From: JAQTNA01 sp043743785
GTDB taxonomy: Bacteria; Pseudomonadota; Gammaproteobacteria; Burkholderiales; Rhodocyclaceae
NCBI GenBank assembly: GCA_043743785.1
Contig: JAYTVW010000041.1
Span: 1 to 64,000, forward strand
DNA length: 64,000 nucleotides
Direction of reading: 5' to 3'
In this document: piece after piece, positions 25,925 through 36,351 of the stretch
How positions within the stretch are numbered: the stretch's first letter is position 1
How the letters are laid out: each line of letters starts with the position of its first letter
Translations under genes and position numbers: made by a program
The notes under the pieces: generated by a model
What the model saw: the letters and a program-made list of their open reading frames with translations, nothing else
The model's database searches: none
Told to the model about the DNA's origin: nothing

Positions 25925-26022
25925 TAACGCGAAATCCCCCCCGCCCCCCCTTTTCCAAAGGGGGGAGCATTGAAATGCCCAGGAAACGCTCCCCCCTTTG
26001 GAAAAGGGGGGCTGGGGGGGAT
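25925..26022. repeat. Large G/C palindrome between livG and livF
   Basis: CCCCCCTTTTCCAAAGGGGGGAGC and, 30 bp on, GCTCCCCCCTTTGGAAAAGGGGGG form a long inverted repeat, each arm itself being palindromic. Such CCCCTTTGGAAAAGGGG repeats are widely scattered in proteobacteria. It could pause or terminate transcription between livG and livF. Confidence 0.65.
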
Positions 26023-26067
26023 TTGATTTGCGCCGACCAGATCATGGCGCAGGAGACTTTGGCAGAA

Positions 26068-26841
<774 letters not shown>

Positions 26842-26856
26842 TCCGGAAACCTTTGT

Positions 26857-26988
26857 TTGAACCGCAGAGGCGCAGAGGCGCAGAGGAAGAAGCATTTAAC
26901 GAGGCAATCTCGGATATCACCCAGTCGGTGAGCTTGAGAAATTCCGCATCTCCTGCTTTTCTCTGCGTCTCTGAGCCTCTGCGTTGAA
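26857..26988. repeat. MITE-like palindromic element, family M copy E
   Basis: Left end TTGAACCGCAGAGGCGCAGAG and right end CTCTGAGCCTCTGCGTTGAA are inverted copies around a variable core. It is inserted between livM and livG inside the liv operon. The end sequence (CCGCAGAGGCGCAGAGG) belongs to the same subtype as copy F at 46182, different from the CGCCGAGGCGC subtype of copies B-D. Confidence 0.75.
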
Positions 26989-27007
26989 TTCAGTGCTTTT
27001 TCCCGCT

Positions 27008-28149
<1,142 letters not shown>

Positions 28150-28153
<4 letters not shown>

Positions 28154-29073
28154 GCCCGCTCCGAAACTTTCTCGCCCATGAGGCCGGAGGGCCTAAAGAC
28201 CAGCACCAGGATGAGCACGAAGAAGGCGAAGACGTCCTGGTAGTTGGAGCCGAGGAAGCCGCCGGTGAGGTCGCCGATGTAGCCGGCGCCGAGGGATTCG
28301 ATGATGCCCAGCAGCACACCCCCGAGCATGGCGCCGCCCAGGTTGCCGATGCCCCCCAGCACGGCAGCGGTGAAGGCCTTCAGGCCCAGCATGAAACCCA
28401 TGCCGTAGTGGGCCACGCTGTAGTTGGCCCCCACCATGATGCCGGCCACGGCCCCCAGGGCCGAGCCGAGGACGAAGGTCAGGGCGATGATGCGGTTGAT
28501 GTCCACCCCCATGAGGCCGGCGATGGCCGGGTTCTCCGAGGTGGCGCGCATGGCGCGGCCCAGGCGGGTACGGTTCACCAGCAGCACGAGGGCCACCATC
28601 ATGAGGGCCGCCAGGGCCACGATGAGAATTTGCAGGTCGGTGATCCCGGCACCGAAAATCAGGTGGGGCGCGGAAGGCAGGACAGCGGGGAAAGTGTGGT
28701 AATTGCGGCCCCAGAACAGCATGGCCAGCTGCTGCAGCACGATGGACACGCCGATGGCGGTGATGAGGGGCGCCAGGCGCGGGGCGTGGCGCAGGGGCCG
28801 GTAGGCCACCCGCTCGATGATATAGCCGATGAGCATGCACACCAGCACGGCAACAAAGCAGGCGATGAGGGCCTGCAACGGCCCCGGAATGCCGCTGCCC
28901 GCCAAGCCCTTGAGCACGGCAACCGCCGTCAGGGCGCCGATCATGACCACTTCGCCATGGGCGAAGTTGATGAGCCCCATGATGCCGTACACCATGGTGT
29001 AGCCCAGGGCCACCAGGGCATAGATGCTGCCCAGCACCAGGCCATTGATGATTTGTTGCAGGAAAATGTCCAT
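28150..29073 (-). CDS. livH: Branched-chain amino acid ABC transporter permease LivH
   Basis: A 307-residue permease with eight or so hydrophobic helices. LQQIINGLVLGSIYALVALGYTMVYGIMGLINFAHG at the N-terminus and RAMRATSENPAIAGLMGVDINR in the coupling loop are diagnostic. The ATG at 29073 (MDIFLQQ) is preferred to an in-frame start six codons upstream. It forms the membrane channel with LivM; the livH stop overlaps the livM start by 4 bp. Confidence 0.95.
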
Positions 29074-29141
29074 GGCGCGGAAGGCTAACACGAAGAAACG
29101 GCACCCACGGGTGCCGTTTCCATCGAAATTTCAGCGGATTG

Positions 29142-30458
29142 TCACTTCTTGATGTCCGCAGCAGCCTTTTCAGCCCCTTTGGCGGCTTCATGGGCAAGGC
29201 TTTGGACGTCCCCCGCCAGCTTGCCGGCCTCGGCAGCGCCCTTCTCCAGCAGCTTGGCCGACACATCCTTCGCCGTCTCCACCGCCGCTGTCTTGTCCGC
29301 GCCACCGATGGTTTCCAGGGCCTCCCACTTGCCGCCCTTCGACTGGTAAAGGGTGATGGCGCCGTCCTGCAGGTCGCCCTTGGCGTCGAAACTGATCTTC
29401 GAGGTCACGCCCTGGAACGCTGTCTTGGGCAGTACCGGCAGGTACTTGAGCGGGTCGGCCGAATTGGCGCGCTTCATGGCATCGATCATGACGTTCACCG
29501 CGTCATAGACGTAGGGGCCATAAAGCTGGATATCGGCGTTGAACTTGGCCTTGTAGCGGGCCTTGAACTCCGGTCCGCCGGGCATTTTATCCAGGGGCAC
29601 GCCGGGCAGGGAGCAATAATTGCCTTCCGCCGCATCGCCTGCCAGCGTGGAAAACTCCGTGGTACACCCGCCGTCACCCATGAGCACCGGCATCTTCATG
29701 GCCAGGCCCTTGAGCTGCTTGGCCAGGGGGCCGCCCTGAGAGTCCATGCCACCGTAGAACACCAGGTCCGGCGCCTTGGATTTGACCTTGGTCAGTATCG
29801 CGGCGAAATCGTTCGCCTTGTCATTGGTGAACTCGTGGGCAACGATGGTGGCGCCGGCCGCCTTGGCGGCTTTTTCGAACTCATCCGCCAGGCCTTGGCC
29901 GTAGGCGCTGCGGTCATCGATGATGGCGATGCTCTGCGCTTTCAGCTTGCCCACCGCGTACTCGCCCAGCACCTTGCCCTGCTGCACGTCGTTGGCCATG
30001 ACGCGAAACGCCGTCTTGAAGCCTTGCTGGGTGTATTTCGGGTTGGTGGCGGAGGGGGAAATCTCCGGAATGCCCGCCTGGAAGTAGATACGGGAAGCCG
30101 GGATGGTGGTGCCGGAATTCAGGTGGCCGATGACACCGCTGACCTTGGCATCCACCAGTTTCTGGGCCACCAGGGTGCCCTGCTTCGGATCGGCCTGGTC
30201 GTCCTCGGAAACCAGCTCGAACTTGACCTTGGTGCCGCCGATTTCCACACCCCGGGCGTTGGCTTCCTCGATGGCCAGACGGGCACCATTCTCGTTGTCC
30301 TTGCCCAGGTGGGACTGGGGACCGGTGAGGGGCGCGGCATGGCCGATCTTGATGACCAGCTCCTTGCCGGCAGCGGGCGCTTCGTCCTTCTTGCCGCAAC
30401 CCATGAGGGCAAGGGCTGCAAGGACACACAGGGTCAGGCTTTTCATGGGCAAATTCAT
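29142..30458 (-). CDS. livK: Branched-chain amino acid-binding lipoprotein, LivK type, with unusual helical tail
   Basis: A 438-residue periplasmic substrate-binding protein for leucine-type amino acids. The ATG at 30458 has GGAG at the right spacing and gives the lipoprotein signal MNLPMKSLTLCVLAALALMGCGKK, cleaved before Cys. The type I binding-protein fold follows (IKIGHAAPLTGPQSHLGKDN, IGHLNSGTTIPAS, FYGGMDSQGGPLAKQL). The last 45 or so residues (from ETAKDVSAKLLEKG) are an Ala/Lys/Glu-rich amphipathic helix absent from ordinary LivK proteins. It heads livKHMGF. The ligand is inferred from context. Confidence 0.93.
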   Translation of the reverse strand: MNLPMKSLTLCVLAALALMGCGKKDEAPAAGKELVIKIGHAAPLTGPQSHLGKDNENGARLAIEEANARGVEIGGTKVKFELVSEDDQADPKQGTLVAQKLVDAKVSGVIGHLNSGTTIPASRIYFQAGIPEISPSATNPKYTQQGFKTAFRVMANDVQQGKVLGEYAVGKLKAQSIAIIDDRSAYGQGLADEFEKAAKAAGATIVAHEFTNDKANDFAAILTKVKSKAPDLVFYGGMDSQGGPLAKQLKGLAMKMPVLMGDGGCTTEFSTLAGDAAEGNYCSLPGVPLDKMPGGPEFKARYKAKFNADIQLYGPYVYDAVNVMIDAMKRANSADPLKYLPVLPKTAFQGVTSKISFDAKGDLQDGAITLYQSKGGKWEALETIGGADKTAAVETAKDVSAKLLEKGAAEAGKLAGDVQSLAHEAAKGAEKAAADIKK

Positions 30459-30706
30459 CGGGACTCCGGGGGCAGGGAGCGGCGGCACGCCACAGGGTTG
30501 GAAGGAGAGCGCCGGGAGGGCCCGAGGGGAAAGGCAGGCCATCGGCGCAATGCCGGGCGATTGTGCGGGGCAGCCGTGCCGGTGTCAATACACCCCCCTC
30601 CATGGTGGCATGGCCTGGGGCAAACCCCCGCGCTGCGTGTAAACTCGCGCCTCGCCGCCAAGCGGGCATGCTTTAAGACAAAACGTCCAAGCATGCAATT
30701 CATGCC

Positions 30707-30772
30707 CGCTCCCCTCACCCCCATCCCCTCTCCCGGCAAGGGCGAGGGGAGCGTAGTGAGTCGCTATGCGAC
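30707..30772. repeat. Palindromic repeat, family U copy 2
   Basis: CCCCTCACCCCCATCCCCTC, then CGAGGGGAGCGTAGTGAGTCGC, is the inverse-orientation relative of the sequence at 2632-2690. It lies directly before the mltA start, so the mltA ribosome-binding region abuts the repeat. Confidence 0.6.
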
Positions 30773-30794
30773 TTTAAAGATTATGGAAGCCTTC

Positions 30795-32000
30795 ATGCCC
30801 CGCGCCCTCCTTTATTCGCTTCTCCTCGCCGCCCTGCTGGCCGGCTGCGCCTCTGCGCCGAAAGAACCTGCCAAGACCGCCGTCGTCTGCCCGCCGGCCC
30901 CACCCTGCCCCGCCTGCCCGGGGGTGGTGACACCGCCACCCCCGGCCAAGCCCCTGCAGGCCGCCACCTGGGCCGACCTGCCCGGCTGGCAGGACGACGA
31001 TGTGCAGGCCGCCTGGGGTCCGTTCCTGGAATCCTGCAAATCCCTGCAGCGCCAGCCCCTGTGGAAGGAAACCTGCGCCGCAGCGAAAGCCCTGCCCGCC
31101 GCCGACAAGGCAGACGCAGCCCGGCTCCGCGCCTTTTTCGAAGCCCGCATGAGTCCCTGGCAGGCGGCAAACCCGGACGACAGCCGGGAAGGCCTCGTCA
31201 CCGGCTACTACGAGCCCCTGCTGAAAGGTGCCCGCAACCGCACCAGCGCCGCCCGTTACCCCTTGTATGGAGTGCCGGAGGATCTGCTGACTATCGAACT
31301 GTCGGATGTGTACCCGGAACTCAAGCACATGCGCCTCAGGGGTCGCCTGGAAGGCAACAAGGTCGTGCCCTACTGGTCCCGGGCGGAACTGGACAAACGG
31401 AGCAAGCAGCTGGCGGACAAGGTGCTGCTGTGGGTGAACGACCCCATCGAGGCCTTCTTCCTGCAGATCCAGGGCTCCGGCCGCATCGAATTGCCGGACG
31501 GCAGCCTGGTGCGGGTGAATTACGCGGACCAGAACGGCCACCCCTATCGGTCCATCGGCCGCTGGCTCATCGACAAGGGTGAATTGAACGCCGACCAGGC
31601 CTCCATGGAGGGCATCAAGGCTTGGGCCTTGGCCCACCCGGAGCGGCTGGAGGACATGCTGGACACCAATCCCAGCTACGTCTTCTTCCGCACCCTGGGC
31701 AAGGGCGACGGCGGCCCCCCCGGCGCCCTTGGCCTGCCCCTGACGCCGGGCCGCAGCGTGGCGGTGGACCCGAAGCACATTCCCCTGGGTGCCCCTCTGT
31801 TCCTCGCCACCACCTGGCCCCAGACCGCCAAGCCCCTCAACCGCCTGATGTTCGCCCAGGACACCGGCGGCGCCATCCGTGGCGTCGTCCGCGCCGACTT
31901 CTTCTGGGGCTTCGGCGCGGAAGCCGGTGCCCAGGCCGGGCGCATGAAACAGAAGGGTCGCATCTGGGTTTTAATGCCCAACGGCTATGCACCGAAATAG
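30795..32000 (+). CDS. mltA: Membrane-bound lytic murein transglycosylase A
   Basis: A 401-residue outer-membrane lipoprotein that cleaves peptidoglycan glycan strands to 1,6-anhydromuramyl products. The lipobox is LLAGC with Cys18. A Pro-rich linker follows, then the MltA domain (LVTGYYEPLLKGAR, FFLQIQGSGRIELPDGSLVRVNYADQNG) and the 3D domain with the catalytic Asp in FAQDTGGAIRG, followed by ADFFWGFG. The ATG at 30795 (MPRALLYS) is taken; one at 30783 adds four residues. It is monocistronic. Confidence 0.94.
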   Translation: MPRALLYSLLLAALLAGCASAPKEPAKTAVVCPPAPPCPACPGVVTPPPPAKPLQAATWADLPGWQDDDVQAAWGPFLESCKSLQRQPLWKETCAAAKALPAADKADAARLRAFFEARMSPWQAANPDDSREGLVTGYYEPLLKGARNRTSAARYPLYGVPEDLLTIELSDVYPELKHMRLRGRLEGNKVVPYWSRAELDKRSKQLADKVLLWVNDPIEAFFLQIQGSGRIELPDGSLVRVNYADQNGHPYRSIGRWLIDKGELNADQASMEGIKAWALAHPERLEDMLDTNPSYVFFRTLGKGDGGPPGALGLPLTPGRSVAVDPKHIPLGAPLFLATTWPQTAKPLNRLMFAQDTGGAIRGVVRADFFWGFGAEAGAQAGRMKQKGRIWVLMPNGYAPK

Positions 32001-32039
32001 AAAACCCGCCCTATCGCGGTGCGTATGCATTCAGAACAT

Positions 32040-32076
32040 CACCGGAATGGTGCATACAATCGGCACCATTCCGGTG
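32040..32076 (+). promoter_or_regulatory. Two NtrC-type enhancer sites upstream of amt
   Basis: CACC-N5-GGTGCA (32040-32054) and CACC-N5-GGTG (32064-32076) each match the NtrC half-site layout TGCACC-N5-GGTGCA, and their centres are about 24 bp apart. Together they also make one perfect 14-bp inverted repeat with a 9-bp spacer. They lie about 70-100 bp upstream of the predicted transcription start, the expected enhancer position. The inverted repeat could also help terminate mltA. Confidence 0.7.
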
Positions 32077-32116
32077 AAACTTGCGTAAGTCATTGTTTTT
32101 TTATAGCACCAAAATG

Positions 32117-32132
32117 TGGCATGATTTTTGCT
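32117..32132 (+). promoter_or_regulatory. Sigma-54 promoter of amt
   Basis: TGGCATG-ATTT-TTGCT is a near-consensus -24/-12 element with exactly 10 bp between the GG and GC. Transcription would start near 32143, leaving a leader of about 25 nt before the amt ATG at 32168. With the upstream NtrC sites this implies activation under nitrogen limitation. Confidence 0.85.
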
Positions 32133-32167
32133 AACTGCTCCGGATTCGTGCATCTGGAGCAATACCC

Positions 32168-33370
32168 GTGGAACCCTTGAAAACATCGACCGACGTTCTA
32201 TTCATCCTTCTCGGCGCCATCATGATCCTGGCCATGCATGCCGGATTCGCCTTCCTTGAACTGGGCACGGTGCGCAAGAAAAACCAGGTGAACGCCCTGG
32301 TCAAGATCCTGGTGGATTTCTGCGTATCCACCATCGCCTACTTCTTCATCGGCTACAGCGTGGCCTATGGCGTCAATTTCTTCAGCGGCGCCGAAACCCT
32401 GGCCCTGAAGAGCGGCTATGAACTGGTGAAGTTCTTCTTCCTCCTGACTTTCGCCGCCGCCATCCCGGCCATCATCTCCGGCGGCATCGCGGAGCGGGCC
32501 AAGTTCCACCCCCAGACCGCCGCCACCTTCGTGCTGGTGAGCCTGGTCTATCCTTTCTTTGAAGGCATCGCCTGGAACGGCAACTTCGGCATCCAGCCCT
32601 GGCTGAAGACCGCCTTCGGCGCCGAGTTCCACGACTTCGCCGGTTCCGTGGTGGTGCATGCGGTGGGGGGCTGGATCGGCCTCATGGCTGTGATGCAACT
32701 GGGGCCGCGCCACGGCCGCTACCGCAAGAACGGCGAAGTCTCCGCCCACCCGCCCTCAAACATCCCCTTCCTGGCCCTGGGTGCCTGGATCCTCATCGTC
32801 GGCTGGTTCGGCTTCAACGTCATGTCGGCCCAGAGTATCGACAAGGTCAGTGGTCTGGTCGCCATCAATTCCCTGATGGCCATGGTGGGCGGCACCCTGG
32901 TGGCCCTGACCGTCGGCAAGAACGACCCGGGCTTCGTGCATAACGGCCCCCTGGCGGGCCTGGTAGCCGTCTGCGCCGGCTCCGATCTCATGCACCCCAT
33001 CGGCGCCCTGGTCACCGGCGGCATCGCCGGCGGCCTCTTCGTCTATATGTTCACCCTCACCCAAAACCGCTGGAAGATCGACGACGTGCTGGGCGTATGG
33101 CCCCTGCACGGCCTCTGCGGCGCCTGGGGCGGCATAGCAGCCGGCATCTTCGGCCTGAAGGCCCTGGGCGGTATGGGCGGCGTCAGCTTCGTGGCCCAGG
33201 TACTCGGCACCCTGGGGGGCATCACGGTGGCCGTGGTGGGTGGCTTCATCGTGTACAGCACCCTCAAGCGCAGCGTAGGTATCCGCCTCAGCCAGGAAGA
33301 GGAATATAACGGCGCCGATCTCTCCATCCACAACATCACCGCCACCCCGGAACGGGAAACCCAGTGGTGA
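32168..33370 (+). CDS. amtB: Ammonium transporter (Amt/MEP family)
   Basis: A 400-residue inner-membrane ammonium channel with eleven hydrophobic helices. The twin pore histidines are H164 (GSVVVHAVGGW) and H314 (WPLHGLCGAWGG). The N-terminus lacks a cleavable signal and starts directly on TM1 (VLFILLGAIMILAMHAGFAFLELGTVRKKN). AmtB is normally encoded with the PII protein GlnK; here no glnK lies on either side, so the PII partner must be elsewhere. Transcription is predicted to be sigma-54/NtrC-dependent. Confidence 0.94.
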   Translation: MEPLKTSTDVLFILLGAIMILAMHAGFAFLELGTVRKKNQVNALVKILVDFCVSTIAYFFIGYSVAYGVNFFSGAETLALKSGYELVKFFFLLTFAAAIPAIISGGIAERAKFHPQTAATFVLVSLVYPFFEGIAWNGNFGIQPWLKTAFGAEFHDFAGSVVVHAVGGWIGLMAVMQLGPRHGRYRKNGEVSAHPPSNIPFLALGAWILIVGWFGFNVMSAQSIDKVSGLVAINSLMAMVGGTLVALTVGKNDPGFVHNGPLAGLVAVCAGSDLMHPIGALVTGGIAGGLFVYMFTLTQNRWKIDDVLGVWPLHGLCGAWGGIAAGIFGLKALGGMGGVSFVAQVLGTLGGITVAVVGGFIVYSTLKRSVGIRLSQEEEYNGADLSIHNITATPERETQW

Positions 33371-33420
33371 GGTGTGTGATAGGAAACAATTAAGTCTGTC
33401 GGGGCTGCCCCGGCTGAGCA

Positions 33421-33444
33421 GAAGGCCCGCGAAAGCGGGCCTTC
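33421..33444. terminator. Hairpin between amt and ubiT
   Basis: GAAGGCCCGC-GAAA-GCGGGCCTTC is a perfect 10-bp stem with a GNRA tetraloop, 50 bp after the amt stop. No T-run follows on either strand, so termination is inferred from the stability and position between convergent genes. Confidence 0.65.
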
Positions 33445-33539
33445 TCACTTGTGCGCTTCACACCGCTGAGACTACTTTCTTTCGTTCAAATGGCGGCAAC
33501 GCTCCTGTGCAAGCACGGCACGCATCCCCTCAAGCATGC

Positions 33540-34025
33540 TCAGCGCCAGAGCAGGCGCCGGCCCAGGTGGCCGAGGACGGCCTTGGGGGAATAGCGCTGC
33601 AGGCTTTCCAGATTGAAGGTGGGCATTTCCACCGCATCCAGGGTGTTCTTCACCAGCAGGCCCAGTTCGGTCTCGCCTTCCATGAGCAGGCGCCGGCTGA
33701 AAAACAGGGTGTCCGGGTCTTCTTCCCGGAGGGCCAGGGCCAGGAAATCCCGGGCCTTGGCGGAAATGGTCAGGTCCGGTGCCGCGCCATCAAAGCTGGG
33801 GCGGAAACCTTTTTCCGTCAGGGTGAAACGCAGGCTGATGCCGGCATCGGTGACGCGGATGCGCAGTTTCTTGCCCAGCAGGGGCTCCAGGGGTTCCTTC
33901 GGGATCAGCCGCCCCAGGGCCAGGTTGAGGGCCGCCACCAGCAGCAGGGCCGGCGGTTGCTGCGGCAGCTTCTCGGCCACCCGGGAAACCGCTTTGGGGA
34001 TGGTGAAGTCGGGAATCTTGAACAT
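33540..34025 (-). CDS. ubiT: UbiT, SCP2-domain accessory factor of anaerobic ubiquinone synthesis
   Basis: A 161-residue SCP2 (sterol-carrier) domain protein, homologous to E. coli YhbT, that binds hydrophobic ubiquinone intermediates for UbiUV. Family blocks: LNLALGRLIPKEPLEPLLGKKLRIRVTD, FRPSFDGAAPDLTISAKARDFLALALREEDPDTLFF and RRLLMEGETELGLLVKN. The ATG at 34025 is preceded by GGAG. It is third in ubiU-ubiV-ubiT; a family T repeat separates it from ubiV. Confidence 0.9.
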   Translation of the reverse strand: MFKIPDFTIPKAVSRVAEKLPQQPPALLLVAALNLALGRLIPKEPLEPLLGKKLRIRVTDAGISLRFTLTEKGFRPSFDGAAPDLTISAKARDFLALALREEDPDTLFFSRRLLMEGETELGLLVKNTLDAVEMPTFNLESLQRYSPKAVLGHLGRRLLWR

Positions 34026-34055
34026 TCGTACTCTCCTACGGATTTGACCCGGGAC

Positions 34056-34125
34056 GTAGGTCAGGTTGCGTAGCAACCTAACACCTGGCCCAGGCTTGTC
34101 AGGTTCCTGTCGGAACCTGACCTAC
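34056..34125. repeat. Double palindrome, family T copy 2
   Basis: GTAGGTCAGGTTGCGTAGCAACC and CAGGTTCCTGTCGGAACCTGACCTAC carry two adjacent hairpins of the GTAGGTCAGGTT type. The right hairpin encodes the last residues VPTGT and the TGA of ubiV on the minus strand, so the element overlaps coding sequence. It occupies the ubiV-ubiT gap. Confidence 0.75.
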
Positions 34126-35028
34126 GGGTGAGGCTATCTGATCCAGGCCCGGCTTGCCGTACCAGAAACCATTGCAGGGGGGCGCCACCTGGTCGGCCTG
34201 GATGCCTTCCCAGGCTGCGGCAGGCTGAAGGCTGCCGTCCAGTACCCCGCGGAAGGCGGCGATGATCTTGTCCATGTGTTCGGACTGGGGGCTGAGGCGC
34301 ACCACAGCCACGCCGGCAGCCTGCAGGGTCGGCAGTTCCGCCAACAGGTTGTAGACCTTGGCCGACTGGGTCTGGATGCCGTTCAGGGTCAGGAAGGTTT
34401 CCCCTTCACGGGTTTTCAGGTCCAGGCCGTCCGGGTTGGCGATGCAGCGGAAGTCGCAGGCGTCTTTCTGCAGGTTGAAATGCCGGGCGGTGAAACAGCG
34501 GGCCGAGAAGGCCAGGGGCAGGCGGCCATAGGCGAAAACCTCGGTTTCCAGGTGTGTCGGCGTATCGGCCAGCACGGCGACGAGGGCCTCCCGGCTCATT
34601 TCCGGCGGCATCACCCAGCGCTGCGCGCCCTGGTCCGCCAGCCAGCGCAGGGTATGTTCGTTGAACACGTTCAGCGTCGGTCCGGCGATGAAGGGCACCT
34701 TGGCGGAGGCCAGCAGGCGCACGGCCCCCATGTCGTTGGCTTCGACGCGAATGCGGCCTTCCTTGCCGGTGTCCACGATCTTCCTGAGGGTCTTCAGGTC
34801 CGATTCGGATTCCAGCAGGGTCTGGGTGGACAGCACCACTTCCTTACCGGCAGCCAGCAGTTTTTCCGCGGTTTCGATCCAGTCCGGCAGGCGCAACTCG
34901 TGGCGCCGAGAGCACACTGTCTCGCCAAGGTAAACCGTATCCACCGGCAGGCTGGCCACGGATTCGTAGAAATCCGCGACCTGCCATTGGGGCCAGTAGT
35001 AGAGCAGGGGACCGAGGGAAAGTTTCAT
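34099..35028 (-). CDS. ubiV: UbiV, iron-sulfur subunit of O2-independent ubiquinone hydroxylase
   Basis: A 309-residue peptidase-U32-family protein that, with UbiU, hydroxylates ubiquinone precursors without oxygen, using prephenate as donor in E. coli. Four Cys for a 4Fe-4S cluster match the family: C39 (GETVCSRRHE), C178 (FSARCFT), C191 and C195 (CDFRC). The ATG at 35028 is used; upstream in-frame sequence is read from a family S repeat. The C-terminal five residues are encoded by a family T palindrome. Confidence 0.92.
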   Translation of the reverse strand: MKLSLGPLLYYWPQWQVADFYESVASLPVDTVYLGETVCSRRHELRLPDWIETAEKLLAAGKEVVLSTQTLLESESDLKTLRKIVDTGKEGRIRVEANDMGAVRLLASAKVPFIAGPTLNVFNEHTLRWLADQGAQRWVMPPEMSREALVAVLADTPTHLETEVFAYGRLPLAFSARCFTARHFNLQKDACDFRCIANPDGLDLKTREGETFLTLNGIQTQSAKVYNLLAELPTLQAAGVAVVRLSPQSEHMDKIIAAFRGVLDGSLQPAAAWEGIQADQVAPPCNGFWYGKPGLDQIASPVGQVPTGT

Positions 35029-35037
35029 GTTGGAAAG

Positions 35038-35124
35038 GCGTGAGGAGTGAGGGGTGAGGGGTGAGGAGTAACGCGACCATTCGAATGAATACTCCTCACT
35101 CAAACTGCCCCTCACTCCTCACGC
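35038..35124. repeat. Palindromic element, family S copy 3
   Basis: GCGTGAGGAGTGAGGGGTGAGG and its inverted counterpart CCCCTCACTCCTCACGC (ending 35124) enclose a core with the palindrome ATTCGAAT. It fills the gap between ubiU (stop at 35129) and ubiV (start at 35028). Confidence 0.75.
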
Positions 35125-35128
35125 TTTT

Positions 35129-36142
35129 CTACTTCCATGGCCGGTAATAGGCGCCCAGGGTGTGGCTCTGGCCTTCGGAGACTTTGTTCAAGTCGGCCAT
35201 CCAGGCGGTGCGGGGCGTGAAGTTGCTGCCTTCCCGGCGGCAGGCGTCGATGGCGGCACGCCAGACCTTGGTTACCTGGGTGACGTAGGCGGGGCTGCGC
35301 TGGCGGCCCTCGATCTTGATGGCGGCAACCCCCATGGCCATGAGCTGGGGCAGCATCTCCAGGGTGTTGAGGCTGGTGGGTTCCTCGATGGCGTAGTAGG
35401 TTTCCCCCTCCACCTCGAAGCGCCCCTTGCACAGGGTCGGGTAGCCCGTGCGCTCATCGTCGGCGAAGCGGTCGATGAGAATGCCGTTCAAGCGGGTTTC
35501 CATGCCCTTGGGGGTCTGTTCCCAGCGCACCGACTTGGCGGGGGAACACACGCCGTCGCAGTTGGGCGAATCGCCGGTGGCGTAGGCCGACAGGGAGCAG
35601 CGCCCCTCCACCATGACGCACAGGCCGCCGAAGCCGAAGACCTCGATTTCCACGTCCGTATTGGCAATGACCTGTTCCACCTGGGGCAGGGACAGCACCC
35701 GGGGCAGCACGGCGCGCTGGACGCCGAACTGTTCCCGGTAGTAATTGATGGCTTCGTAATTGGTGGCCGAGCCCTGCACCGACAGATGCAGGCGCAGTTG
35801 CGGGTGGGTTTTTTTCGCGTAGGCCATGAGGCCCGGGTCCGCCAGAATGATGGCATCCAGGCCAAAGGCCGCTGCCCGGTCCACCGCCTGGGTCCAGCGC
35901 TGCCAGTTGTCGGCCTGGGGATAGGTGTTCAGGGCCAGCAGGACCTTTTTCTTGCGGTCATGGGCGTAGCGCAGGCCGTCCTGCATGGCCTTGTCATCGA
36001 AATTCAGGCCGTTGAAGTTGCGCGCATTGGTTTCGTCGCGAAAACCCAGATAGACGCAGTCGGCGCCATTGTCCACGGCGGTCTTCAGGGCCGGCAGGCT
36101 GCCGGCGGGGCATACGAGTTCGAAAGTCTTGGCGGCAGACAT
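35129..36142 (-). CDS. ubiU: UbiU, iron-sulfur subunit of O2-independent ubiquinone hydroxylase
   Basis: A 337-residue peptidase-U32-family protein, first of ubiUVT. The N-terminus reads FELVCPAGSLPALKTAVDNGADCVYLGF. Cluster cysteines correspond to C175 (GGLCVM), C182 (GRCSLS), C199 (DGVCSP) and C238 (PTLCKG), matching the E. coli set at 169/176/193/232. Ubiquinone production without oxygen supports denitrification or other anaerobic respiration. A class II FNR-type promoter lies directly upstream. Confidence 0.94.
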   Translation of the reverse strand: MSAAKTFELVCPAGSLPALKTAVDNGADCVYLGFRDETNARNFNGLNFDDKAMQDGLRYAHDRKKKVLLALNTYPQADNWQRWTQAVDRAAAFGLDAIILADPGLMAYAKKTHPQLRLHLSVQGSATNYEAINYYREQFGVQRAVLPRVLSLPQVEQVIANTDVEIEVFGFGGLCVMVEGRCSLSAYATGDSPNCDGVCSPAKSVRWEQTPKGMETRLNGILIDRFADDERTGYPTLCKGRFEVEGETYYAIEEPTSLNTLEMLPQLMAMGVAAIKIEGRQRSPAYVTQVTKVWRAAIDACRREGSNFTPRTAWMADLNKVSEGQSHTLGAYYRPWK

Positions 36143-36170
36143 GCTGCCCTCCGGTTGCGGCGAAGGCGCG

Positions 36171-36212
36171 ACTATACTTTCCAGCTCTGCCGGGGAGATT
36201 GACTCAAGTCAA
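36171..36212 (-). promoter_or_regulatory. Class II FNR/ANR-type promoter of ubiUVT
   Basis: TTGAC-TCAA-GTCAA (36199-36212) is an FNR-family palindrome. On the minus strand a TATAGT -10 (plus 36171-36176) lies downstream, placing the start near 36164. The site centre (36205.5) is then 41.5 bp upstream of that start, the classical class II activator position. The ubiU ATG is about 20 bp further on. The start site is predicted, not mapped. Confidence 0.75.
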
Positions 36213-36351
36213 ACAGACGGGCTGTCTGTCGAAATGTCGACAAAGCCCGTTCCGTGTCCCCGTCCCCCTTCTGCTGCCATTTTCAAGCCATTGATTCAAA
36301 TAGATTCCATCCCCGGCTTTGGCTGGTATCGATCTTGCAAGGAACTTCCCC

